A stretch of DNA of 64,000 nt from Streptomyces parvulus (GTDB lineage: Bacteria; Actinomycetota; Actinomycetes; Streptomycetales; Streptomycetaceae): NCBI RefSeq assembly GCF_014648855.1, contig NZ_BMRX01000007.1, positions 310,001 to 374,000 on the forward strand, in the 5' to 3' direction. The notes beneath the pieces are model-generated. The model searched no databases. It saw only the letters and a program-made list of their open reading frames with translations, and was not told the origin of the DNA. How positions within the stretch are numbered: the first letter of the stretch is position 1; each line of letters begins with the position of its first letter. A program made the translations under genes and the position numbers. Shown piece by piece: positions 1 through 7,380 of the stretch.

Positions 1-142
1 AGGGCTGGATGGAAGTCACGGTCACCTTTTCGCAGGCACGGGAATGCATCCAGGGTACGCGCACCTCCTCGCGGCGCTCCGGGTCCCCGGACGGCACTAA
101 TATCGGTGGCCCCACCCGTGCCGCGAAGGGCGAAGCTGAGCG

Positions 143-568
143 ATGGCCGATGACGCGTACCTGTTCCTGCTGCCGGAGCGTCATCCGCGTCTCGCGGCGC
201 CGCTGGCCGCGGTCGGGCCCCTGGAGTGCCTGGAGACACCGGCCGTCCGCGGCTGGCTCTCCGCGCACGGTACGGCTCCCGGGTCCGAGCAGGTCAGGAT
301 CCTTCCCGCGGCGAGCGAGGTCCTCATCCCGGAGGAGGCGGAGCGGCTGCCCGTGCCGCTGACCGAGGACGAGTCGCTGCGGGTGGAGCAGGAGTGCACC
401 CCGGCGTCCATCACGGACCTCGAACGCGAGCTGCTCGGTTTCCGCGACGTCACCCAGGACTGGGAGACCCTCGTGCACCGTGCCCACGCGGCGGGGATCC
501 CGGCGCCCCGGATCGCCCAGCTCACCGGGCTCGACCCGGTGGACGTGGGCAGGCTCACCCAGTTCTGA
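143..568 (+). CDS. Conserved hypothetical protein, 141 aa
   Basis: I do not recognise this acidic, soluble protein. It has no signal peptide or membrane segment. The last 35 residues (about 105-141) read like a small helix-turn-helix, with an alanine-rich first helix, APRIAQLTGL as a possible turn, and a short final helix, but no family could be assigned. The ATG at 143 is preceded by only a weak purine stretch. The gene is convergent with the TOPRIM gene, 30 bp away. The 142 bp upstream hold nothing recognisable. Confidence is for a real gene, not for a function. Confidence 0.6.
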   Translation: MADDAYLFLLPERHPRLAAPLAAVGPLECLETPAVRGWLSAHGTAPGSEQVRILPAASEVLIPEEAERLPVPLTEDESLRVEQECTPASITDLERELLGFRDVTQDWETLVHRAHAAGIPAPRIAQLTGLDPVDVGRLTQF

Positions 569-598
569 CGCGGCGTCGTCCCGTCGGCACCCGCCCGG

Positions 599-1213
599 TC
601 ACAGGTTCGTGAGGAGTCCGTCGAGCGGAGCGGGTGGCCGGGCCGGGTCGAGGGCCTCCACCAGGAGGCGGCCGTAGCGGATCTTGCGGCCCTTCTTGGT
701 GCTCAGGAAGCGCCGCAGCTGCTGGTGCCGGGGGCGGGCCTGCTGCGCGGGCTGGCCGACGAAGGTCTGCCAGGGGCGGGACTCGCCCTCGGAGCGGATG
801 ATCTCCTCGGCCCGGTCCGGGCCGATCGCGCGGAGCAGCTCGTCCTCCAGGTCCGCCTCGCAGACGAAGAAGTCCGGCGGCGCCCCGGCCCGCTGCCAGC
901 CCCGGTCGTAGAAGCGGACCTCGCCCACGTCGCACAGGCCCGTCAGGCGCAGTCCGAGACCGGGCGGGCCGAGCAGTCCGGCGTAGCGGCCGACGCTCAT
1001 CGCCCCGCCCATCGACACCACGGCCACCCCCTCGGCCACCAGGTCCCGGCCCAGCCGCGCGGCCAGCGTCTCGACGGCCGCGAGGTCGCTCGGGCCCTCC
1101 AGCAGCACCGCCGTCCGCAGTCCGAGCCGCCGCGCCAGCTCCCGCGCCGTGGAGCCGGTCCCGCCGGCCGCCCAGTGGGTGACCTCGTCCCGGAACGCCT
1201 CGATGTCCGCCAT
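599..1213 (-). CDS. Orphan OLD-family TOPRIM-domain protein
   Basis: The 204-aa protein looks like a stand-alone TOPRIM domain of the type found at the C-terminus of OLD-family ATP-dependent endonucleases. The catalytic glutamate is in LLEGPSD (E39), followed by a Rossmann-like alternation and an acidic cluster in GLCDVGE (D95, E98). No Walker A or ATPase domain precedes it, so only the nuclease-type half is present. A basic tail (about 160-185, KKGRKIRYG) could bind nucleic acid. I chose the ATG at 1213; an in-frame GTG at 1249 would add 12 residues. No clear ribosome binding site is visible. No ATPase or defence gene is adjacent. Confidence 0.75.
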   Translation of the reverse strand: MADIEAFRDEVTHWAAGGTGSTARELARRLGLRTAVLLEGPSDLAAVETLAARLGRDLVAEGVAVVSMGGAMSVGRYAGLLGPPGLGLRLTGLCDVGEVRFYDRGWQRAGAPPDFFVCEADLEDELLRAIGPDRAEEIIRSEGESRPWQTFVGQPAQQARPRHQQLRRFLSTKKGRKIRYGRLLVEALDPARPPAPLDGLLTNL

Positions 1214-1276
1214 GCAGCGAGTGTGCACCGCCGGGGCCCGCGCCGACACGGAATATCGCGGCGGGCCCCGGCGCGC

Positions 1277-2824
1277 TCACGCCGTCCGCAGGGGGTTGGG
1301 CAGCGGCAGATAGCGGGCGTCCGCGCCGTCGGCGCCGGTCCAGCGCAGGAGGAGGTTGGTCTTGGCCGGGAGGGTCGGGGCGTTGAGCAGGGCGGGGATC
1401 TCGGGGAGGGGGTGGCGGGAGAGGGCGTGGCGGACGGCGGGCCAGGGGTCGAACCCGGGGTGGTGTTCGGCGAGGGCGGCGCCGGTCTCCCAGAGGTGGT
1501 TGACGACGAGGCAGTACACCAGCCGTTCCCAGCCGGCCGCCCGGGAGGTCTCCGGCACCAGCTTGACGCCCTCGGCGTCCCGGAACAGGGCCTGCACCGG
1601 CGTGCCGTCGGCGTCCACGGCGACCAGGGTGTTCTGGAGGTGGGCCTCCAGGACGACGCCGTCGTCGGCGAAGGCGGTCAGGACGGGCGGGACGACGGCG
1701 TCGAGGTAGGCCCGCCACCAGGCCCCGGGGTCGGCGGCCCGGGCCAGCGGGCTGCCGGGGAAGCCCTCCACGAGCGCGGCGGCGAGCAGCGGGGTCGCGC
1801 CGGGCAGGACGCGGCCGCGCAGGCCGTCGCGGACGACGACGGCCAGTTCCTCGAAGGCGAAGTCCGCGGTGCGGTGGCCGCGGTCGCCGAGCCAGGCCGC
1901 GGAGGTCCCGGCGGCGGCGAACGCCTCGGTGACGGCCGTGTCGGTGCGGCGCAGCCGGAGCAGGTCGTGCCGCCACAGGCGCCGGATGTCGTTGGTGATG
2001 CGCACGTCGAGGCTGAACTTCAGGAAGAGGTCCCGCCCGGGCAGGTACTCGGGCGCGTACACCGTGCGGATCGCCGCCGTCGGCCAGGTGAAGAAGCCGG
2101 TGGTGCCCAGCCGGCGGAGCCGGCCGTCGGCGAAGGCGGGGGCCAGTGCGTCCGCCGCCAGCTTCAGCTGCCAGGGGTGGGCCGGCAGCGTCCGGTAGCC
2201 GGGCGGGGCCTGGCCGAGCGCGTCCAGGGCGGCGGTGTCGCCCTCGTCGACGACCGTGTCCTCGCGCACGCCGAGCAGCACCAGGGGGAAGCGGGCGTAC
2301 GCCTCGGGGGCGTAGGGCAGCCAGCGGGTGTCCGGGCCGCCGCCGCGGGCCTTGGGGGCGGGGTGGTGGGTGTGGCCGGTGAGCAGGGACTGCTCGGAGC
2401 GCAGGTAGGCGTCCTCCGGCGGGGTGGCCCGCGCGCGTGCCGTGAGCAGCGCGGCGACCGTGTCGCGGCTGTCGGTCATCTCGGCGGGGAGTTCGCCGTT
2501 GGCGAGGCCGGTGTGCCGGTGCAGTTCCTCGGCGACGAGGCCGACGAGTTCGGCGTGTCCGACGCGGTGCCAGCCGCCCGCCGCGCGGATCTCCGGTTCG
2601 GCGGGGCGCCGGCCGGCGCGCACCCGCAGCAGTCTGCCGCCGGGCAGCCGGTAGACCGGCCGGGGTCCGGTGCCGGGCAGCGGCCGGGCCACCTCGCGCA
2701 GCAGGCAGTTCAGCAGCGGTACGGCCGCGCAGGCGTCGGCGCGTGCGGCGACGGCGTCCGGGGAGGCGGCGTCCCGGGCCGCGTCGGCGCCGGCGGGCGG
2801 GGGCAGGAGATCCACGCGTTCCAC
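1277..2824 (-). CDS. IucA/IucC-family NIS siderophore synthetase (A)
   Basis: This 515-aa protein belongs to the NRPS-independent siderophore synthetases, which adenylate a carboxylate such as citrate or succinate and condense it with an amine or alcohol. Visible family motifs are the ATP-binding SLLTGHTHHPAPKARGG stretch (about 145-161), LPAHPWQ (about 210), KFSLDVRITNDIRR (about 255), EAHLQNTL (about 365) and the C-terminal LPNPL. Length is slightly short of the usual 580-600 aa. It starts at GTG 2824, and a TAGGGA hexamer 4 nt upstream hints at a very short or absent leader. It is divergent from a second family member across 117 bp. No amine-forming decarboxylase, monooxygenase or transporter lies nearby, so the product cannot be inferred. 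Confidence 0.88.
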   Translation of the reverse strand: MERVDLLPPPAGADAARDAASPDAVAARADACAAVPLLNCLLREVARPLPGTGPRPVYRLPGGRLLRVRAGRRPAEPEIRAAGGWHRVGHAELVGLVAEELHRHTGLANGELPAEMTDSRDTVAALLTARARATPPEDAYLRSEQSLLTGHTHHPAPKARGGGPDTRWLPYAPEAYARFPLVLLGVREDTVVDEGDTAALDALGQAPPGYRTLPAHPWQLKLAADALAPAFADGRLRRLGTTGFFTWPTAAIRTVYAPEYLPGRDLFLKFSLDVRITNDIRRLWRHDLLRLRRTDTAVTEAFAAAGTSAAWLGDRGHRTADFAFEELAVVVRDGLRGRVLPGATPLLAAALVEGFPGSPLARAADPGAWWRAYLDAVVPPVLTAFADDGVVLEAHLQNTLVAVDADGTPVQALFRDAEGVKLVPETSRAAGWERLVYCLVVNHLWETGAALAEHHPGFDPWPAVRHALSRHPLPEIPALLNAPTLPAKTNLLLRWTGADGADARYLPLPNPLRTA

Positions 2825-2941
2825 TCGTTCCCTACGGTCTGTCCATGGCGGACGGGACGGAGACGATCAGTATGTCGGTAGTCGTCCGGTCCCCAGTCGT
2901 GCGTCCGCCCGCCCCGCTACCCGTACCCGAGGAGCCCGCCC

Positions 2942-4456
2942 GTGCACCGTCCCAGCAGCACAGAGGCCGAGGTCGCCGACGAGCTGGCGGCCGTCCGCCC
3001 CGCTCTGTCGGGCCGCTTCGACGCCGAGCGCCCGGGAGCCCGCGCGGCGGTGCTGACCCGGCTCTGGCGTGCCCTCGCGCATGAGCCGCTGCCCTGGATC
3101 GCGGGCCGGGAGTCCGCCGGGGACGGGCTCGTGCTGCGTCTCGCGGACGGCCGGCGACTGGCGGGTCCGGCGGCGGATCCGTACCGCACGGACGCGTACG
3201 CACGGGTCGTCCACCTCGACGAGGCCGCGTACGACGATCCGGAGCGGCTGATGACCGACCTCGCCGTACCGCACTCCGCCGGGTTCGCGGCGGAACTCGG
3301 GCACAGCGCCGCCTCGTTGGCGCTCTCCCGCGCGGGGCAGCCGGGTGCGGTGCCGCGGGATCACCCGGACGAGTGGCCTCGGTCCGACTGGGGCTGGGAG
3401 CGGCGGGTGGTCGACGGGCATCCCTACCACCCGGGCTGCCGCTCGCGGCCGGGCTTCTCGGTGGCGGAGCAGCTCGCGTACGGGCCCGAGCACGGGCCGG
3501 TGGTGGAGCTGGGCCTGGTGCCGGTCCCGGCGGACGAGTGCCTGGTGACGGGGGCGTGGCCGCGGGAGCTGCGGGACGGGCGGGCGCTGCTCGTCCCCGT
3601 GCATCCGTGGCAGGCGGCGCACGTGCTCAAGCGGCGCTGCGAGCAGGGGATCTCCGCGCGTCCGCTGATGTCGCTGCGCACGCTGGCGGTGCCCGGCGGG
3701 CCGCACGTCAAGACCGCGCTGAGCGCCCGCCTGACCTCGTCGGTGCGCGACATCTCGGTCGCCTCCGTCGGCGCGTCCGCGGACGTGTCCCGGTTCGGGC
3801 AGGAGCTGGCGGCGCGCCTGGACGGGCTGCTGCACGTCACCGGCACCCTGGGCGCGGTGGCCGCGGGCTCCCCCGACCTGGCGGCCGTACTGCGCGAGTC
3901 GCCGCGGACGTACGCGGCGCCCGGGGAGCACGTGGTCCCGGTGGCCGCGCTGGCGGGCATCGGTCCGGCCGGGTCTCCGGCGTGGCGGGCGGCGTTCGCG
4001 CGGCTGGCGCTCGGCGTGGGGCTGCGCCTGCTGGAGCTGGGGGTGGCCCTGGAGGCGCACGGGCAGAACCTCCTGGTGGTGCTCTCGGCGGCGGGCGCGC
4101 CGCTGCGCCTGGTCTACCGCGACCTGGCCGACATCCGCGTCAGCCCGGCCCGCCTGGCCCGGCACGGGATCGCCGTCCCGGACCTGCCCGCGCGGATGCT
4201 CACCGACGATCCGGTGGCGCTGCGGCGCAAGTTGTTCGGTTCGCTGGTGGGCGGTGCGCTGGCGGCGACGGCGGGTTCGGGCGCGGCGCTGGGCGCGGCG
4301 CTGGAGGAGGCGGTGCGGGAACTGCCGCCCACCCCCGATGTCCTGGCCCTGCGCGACGAGCCGCTGCCGGTGAAGTCGCTGACGCTGATGCGCACTTCAC
4401 CGGCGAGTGCGGGGGATCTGTGGACGGAGCTGCCCAATCCGCTGCACGCGGGGTGA
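2942..4456 (+). CDS. IucA/IucC-family NIS siderophore synthetase (B)
   Basis: This second NIS synthetase has 504 aa. The ATP-site motif is DGHPYHPGCRSRPGFS (about 158-175), then VPVHPWQ (about 220), KTALSARLTSSVRDIS (about 258-273), LEAHGQNLLVVL (about 370) and a terminal LPNPLHAG. These are the same landmarks in the same order as in the divergent neighbour, but the two sequences are not close duplicates. It starts at GTG 2942, with GAGGAG at 2929-2934. Two different NIS enzymes side by side usually mean two successive condensations on one citrate-like core. No DmdR/IdeR iron box is visible in the shared promoter region, which is unusual for a siderophore locus. Confidence 0.88.
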   Translation: MHRPSSTEAEVADELAAVRPALSGRFDAERPGARAAVLTRLWRALAHEPLPWIAGRESAGDGLVLRLADGRRLAGPAADPYRTDAYARVVHLDEAAYDDPERLMTDLAVPHSAGFAAELGHSAASLALSRAGQPGAVPRDHPDEWPRSDWGWERRVVDGHPYHPGCRSRPGFSVAEQLAYGPEHGPVVELGLVPVPADECLVTGAWPRELRDGRALLVPVHPWQAAHVLKRRCEQGISARPLMSLRTLAVPGGPHVKTALSARLTSSVRDISVASVGASADVSRFGQELAARLDGLLHVTGTLGAVAAGSPDLAAVLRESPRTYAAPGEHVVPVAALAGIGPAGSPAWRAAFARLALGVGLRLLELGVALEAHGQNLLVVLSAAGAPLRLVYRDLADIRVSPARLARHGIAVPDLPARMLTDDPVALRRKLFGSLVGGALAATAGSGAALGAALEEAVRELPPTPDVLALRDEPLPVKSLTLMRTSPASAGDLWTELPNPLHAG

Positions 4457-4482
4457 AGTCGGGGCGTCGCGCCGGTCTCGTT

Positions 4483-4512
4483 TTGGAGCCCGGCGCGAGT
4501 GATCAATAGGAT
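4483..4512 (+). promoter_or_regulatory. Promoter for a probably leaderless VWA mRNA
   Basis: TTGGAG (4483-4488), an 18-nt spacer and TAGGAT (4507-4512) match a vegetative Streptomyces promoter. The ATG at 4519 lies 7 nt after the -10 box, so the start site should coincide with the start codon. No Shine-Dalgarno sequence is present. Confidence 0.6.
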
Positions 4513-4518
4513 CCGCCG

Positions 4519-5784
4519 ATGATCACAAGAACACGGCTGGCGGCGGGTACCTGTGCCCTGCTCGCCGCGCTGGCGGCCGGGTTGGCGTTCCCGGCCGGGG
4601 CGGTGGCCGGTGAACCCACGGGTGAGGACGCGCCGAAGGTCGACCTCGTGCTCGACGTCAGCGGTTCGATGCGGACGCGGGACATCGACGGCGGTACCCG
4701 GATGGCCGCGGCGAAGCGGGCCTTCAACGAGGTGCTGGACGCGACGCCGGAAGAGGTCGAGCTGGGTATCCGCACGCTCGGCGCGGACTACCCGGGCGAC
4801 GACCGCCGCACCGGCTGCAAGGACACCGCGCAGCTCTACCCGGTCGGCCCGCTGGACCGCACCGAGGCGAAGACGGCGGTGGCCACGCTGGCGCCCACCG
4901 GCTGGACGCCGATCGGTCCGGCGCTGCTGAAGGCGGCCGACGACCTCGACGGCGGCGCCGGCTCCAAGCGGATCGTGCTGATCAGCGACGGCGAGGACAC
5001 CTGCGCGCCGCTCGACCCGTGCGAGGTGGCGCGCGAGATCGCCGCCAAGGGCATCGGGCTCACCATCGACACGCTGGGCCTGGTCCCGAACGCGAAGATG
5101 CGCCAGCAGCTGAGCTGCATCGCCGAGGCGACCGGCGGCACGTACACGTCCGTGGAGCACACCGACGAACTGACCGAGAAGGTCAACCAGTTGGTGGACC
5201 GCGCGGCCGACCCGGTGGTGACGCCGGTGGCCACGCGTGGCGCGGACTCGTGCGCGAAGGCGCCGACGCTGAAGTCGGGGCTGTACACCGACCGCGCGGA
5301 GTTCGGCTCCCCGCGCTGGTACCGGGTCGACGTGGCACCCGGCCGGGAGCTGCGGGCCTCGGTGAGCGTGGGCGCCGACCGGGCCGTGAACCCGTCCCAC
5401 GGCGTACTGCTGCGGGCGGTGACGGCGCACGGGCGCGAGATCGTGCGCGGCGAGGCGGCGGGCGACGGCCGCACCGACGTGCTCTCCACGGGTCTGCGGT
5501 ACCCCAAGGCGGAGGACGGGTCCGACGAGCAGCCGGCCGAGGCCGTGTGCCTCCAGGTCACCCACTCCTTCTCCGTCGCCTCCGGTGTGAAGACCACGCC
5601 CGGTCTGCCGCTGGAGCTGACCGTCGACGTGGTGGACGGCCCGGGCGACGCCGACGACGTGGCCTCCTTCGGCCTCGGCCGCGGCTGGTGGCTGCTCGGC
5701 GTACTGGTGCTCGTCGGCTTCCTCGCCGGTCTGCTGTGGGGCTGGCTGTCGCGCTGGCGGTTCGCGGTCTGGAGGACCAACTGA
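4519..5784 (+). CDS. Secreted, membrane-anchored VWA-domain protein
   Basis: The 421-aa protein has a signal peptide (residues 1-30, ending AVAG), a von Willebrand factor A domain with the metal-ion site DVSGS (D46, S48, S50) and later GWTPIGPAL and LISDGEDTC, then a beta-rich domain (about 245-370). It ends in one membrane helix (about 392-412) and a short basic tail inside. The topology places the VWA domain outside the cell. The stop codon overlaps the next ATG (TGATG), so the two genes are translationally coupled. VWA proteins of this kind generally bind protein partners in a metal-dependent way; the partner here may be the next gene product. Confidence 0.85.
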   Translation: MITRTRLAAGTCALLAALAAGLAFPAGAVAGEPTGEDAPKVDLVLDVSGSMRTRDIDGGTRMAAAKRAFNEVLDATPEEVELGIRTLGADYPGDDRRTGCKDTAQLYPVGPLDRTEAKTAVATLAPTGWTPIGPALLKAADDLDGGAGSKRIVLISDGEDTCAPLDPCEVAREIAAKGIGLTIDTLGLVPNAKMRQQLSCIAEATGGTYTSVEHTDELTEKVNQLVDRAADPVVTPVATRGADSCAKAPTLKSGLYTDRAEFGSPRWYRVDVAPGRELRASVSVGADRAVNPSHGVLLRAVTAHGREIVRGEAAGDGRTDVLSTGLRYPKAEDGSDEQPAEAVCLQVTHSFSVASGVKTTPGLPLELTVDVVDGPGDADDVASFGLGRGWWLLGVLVLVGFLAGLLWGWLSRWRFAVWRTN

Positions 5785-6599
5785 TGCGATTCACCCGAGC
5801 GTTGAGCGCTGCGGTACTGCTGCTGGGCGTCGCCGCGAGCCCGGCGGCGGCCGGCCCGTCGCCGTCCGCGAGCCCGTCTCAGGACGGCGGCGCGCCGACC
5901 GAGGCGGGTACGTCCTTCCGTACGGCGACGGAGATCGAGCAGGGGCAGCGGGCCACGGCGAACGGCTCCGCGGGCGACTACCTGTACTGGTCGTTCCCCG
6001 CCGACGCGGGCGGGCGGCCCACCGTGCGGGCCTCGGCGCGGCTGCCCGAGACGCACGCGCCGCAGACCTGGCGGATCGACGTCTACGACGGTCTGCGCCG
6101 CCGCCAGGCCTGCCAGTGGGGCGCCGAGAACCGCACCGCCGCCGCGGACGCCTCCACCCTGGAGCTGGCCTGCGTGCTGCGCACGGTGCGCGCCTGGTCG
6201 GAACCGTGGGCCAACGACCCGCTGCCGGGCACCTACTACGTCCGGCTGACGGCGGTGCGGCTGCCGACGTCGGACCTCGGCGTCCCGGTCGGGGCCGAGG
6301 TGCGGGTGGACTCGAAGGACGCGGGCGGCGCCGCCGCGGTGGACGGCTCGCTGGCCGAACCCCTGGTGCCGGGCGTGGCGGTGTCCTCCGGCAAGGACGA
6401 CGGGGGCGGGGAGGACGGCGAGGACCACGGTGCCGTGCTCTCGGCGATCGAGCCGGAGGACGGCTGGTCGTCGGGCTGGTGGTCGGACCGCTGGGTGTGG
6501 ACCGGCGCCGGTGCCGTGCTGGCCGCGCTCGCGGGCATCGGCGGCTACACGCTGACCCGCGGTTCGGGGCGGCCGCCCCGGGTGCCGCCGACGGCCTGA
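5784..6599 (+). CDS. Secreted membrane-anchored partner of the VWA protein
   Basis: This 271-aa protein has a signal peptide (1-23, ending AAAG), a Ser/Pro/Gly-rich linker and a beta-rich extracellular domain (about 45-190). The domain includes GDYLYWSFPADAGG, which resembles the corresponding segment after the VWA domain in the upstream protein. An acidic Gly/Asp linker (about 200-220), one membrane helix (about 240-258) and a basic tail follow. No named family was recognised with certainty. The ATG overlaps the upstream stop by one base and GGAGGA lies at 5771-5776, so it is co-expressed with the VWA gene. A strong terminator follows 10 nt after the stop. Confidence 0.8.
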   Translation: MRFTRALSAAVLLLGVAASPAAAGPSPSASPSQDGGAPTEAGTSFRTATEIEQGQRATANGSAGDYLYWSFPADAGGRPTVRASARLPETHAPQTWRIDVYDGLRRRQACQWGAENRTAAADASTLELACVLRTVRAWSEPWANDPLPGTYYVRLTAVRLPTSDLGVPVGAEVRVDSKDAGGAAAVDGSLAEPLVPGVAVSSGKDDGGGEDGEDHGAVLSAIEPEDGWSSGWWSDRWVWTGAGAVLAALAGIGGYTLTRGSGRPPRVPPTA

Positions 6600-6608
6600 C
6601 GTCAGCTC

Positions 6609-6645
6609 GGGAGGCCCGCCCCGCGGCAACCGGGGCGGGCCTCCC
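6609..6645. terminator. Bidirectional terminator hairpin
   Basis: A perfect 15-bp GC stem (6609-6623 pairing with 6631-6645) with a 7-nt loop sits between the convergent VWA operon and the HxlR gene. There is no U-tract, as is usual in Streptomyces. Confidence 0.8.
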
Positions 6646-6651
6646 GCCGTC

Positions 6652-7293
6652 TCATCCCTCCCGCAGCGCCTTCGCCGCCGTGCCCTCGCCGGTGACCTCG
6701 ACCAGGCCCTCCCGCACCGCGTCCCGCAGCCCGGTCTCCCCTCGGGCGAGCGCCGCGCAGGTCCCGGCGTCCAGCACCAGCCGGGCGTCGGGTTCGCCGG
6801 GCGCGGGCCCGTCGCCGTACACGGGGCCGTCGTCCGGCAGGCCGGCGTACAGGTGGAAGTCCCCTTCCTCCAGCCGCACCTCGACCAGGCCCTCGGCCGC
6901 CCCGGCCTCTCCGAGCGCGCGCAGCAGGGGCAGTGCGAACCAGTGGGCCCGCAGGGCGTCCGTGGGCCGCCGCTCCCCCAGCTCACCGGCGCCCCAGACG
7001 CCGAGCGCGTCCAGCACCGGCAGCAACTCCCTTCCCCGTGCGGTGAGTTCATACACGTACGCCGCTCCCGGCGGCGGCAGCCTGCGCCGGGTCGTCAGCC
7101 CCTCGCGCTCCATGTCCTTCAGCCGCGAGGCGAGCACGTCGGTGCTGACGCCGGGCAGGTCGGCGTGCAGGTCGGTGTAGCGCCGCGGCCCGGCGAGCAG
7201 CTCCCGGACGATCAGCAGGGTCCAGCGGTCGCCGACGGCGTCGAGCGCGCGGGCGGCGGAACAGTACTGGTCGTAGCTTCGGCGAGGTGACAT
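6652..7293 (-). CDS. HxlR-family transcriptional regulator with C-terminal ligand-type domain
   Basis: The N-terminal 100 residues of this 213-aa protein are an HxlR winged helix (CSAARALDAVGDRWTLLIVRELL, then GVSTDVLASRLKDMEREGL and a wing). A C-terminal extension of about 90 residues (LRALGEAGAAEGLVEVRLEEGDFHLYAG...) resembles the SCP2/sterol-carrier-like tail seen on some actinobacterial HxlR proteins. I start it at ATG 7293. It is divergent from the aminotransferase gene, and two palindromes fill the 87-bp gap, so it probably represses itself and the aminotransferase. HxlR proteins usually sense electrophiles or oxidants; a conserved N-terminal Cys (YDQYCSAA) is present. Confidence 0.88.
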   Translation of the reverse strand: MSPRRSYDQYCSAARALDAVGDRWTLLIVRELLAGPRRYTDLHADLPGVSTDVLASRLKDMEREGLTTRRRLPPPGAAYVYELTARGRELLPVLDALGVWGAGELGERRPTDALRAHWFALPLLRALGEAGAAEGLVEVRLEEGDFHLYAGLPDDGPVYGDGPAPGEPDARLVLDAGTCAALARGETGLRDAVREGLVEVTGEGTAAKALREG

Positions 7294-7315
7294 GCGACGC
7301 AGTGTAGACAAGTTG

Positions 7316-7350
7316 TTGGACTTTCCAAGCTCCCACTTGGTAAAACCAAG
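7316..7350. promoter_or_regulatory. Paired palindromic operators of the HxlR regulator
   Basis: TTGGA-CTT-TCCAA (7316-7328) and CTTGGT-AAA-ACCAAG (7336-7350) have centres exactly 21 bp apart, two helical turns, so two dimers could bind on the same face of the DNA. Both share the core TTGG-N5-CCAA or a close variant. Confidence 0.6.
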
Positions 7351-7380
7351 CAACACCAGATACCGGAGGGGAAGCGGCGC

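Noticed and set aside
725..2881. 718-codon plus-strand frame opposite the NIS synthetase A and TOPRIM genes
   Set aside because: It is the mirror of real genes: Arg/Gly/Ala-rich with no domain. Such long antisense frames are normal at this GC content.
2825..2941. Iron box between the two NIS synthetases
   Set aside because: No AGGTTAGGCTAACCT-like palindrome could be found in this gap.
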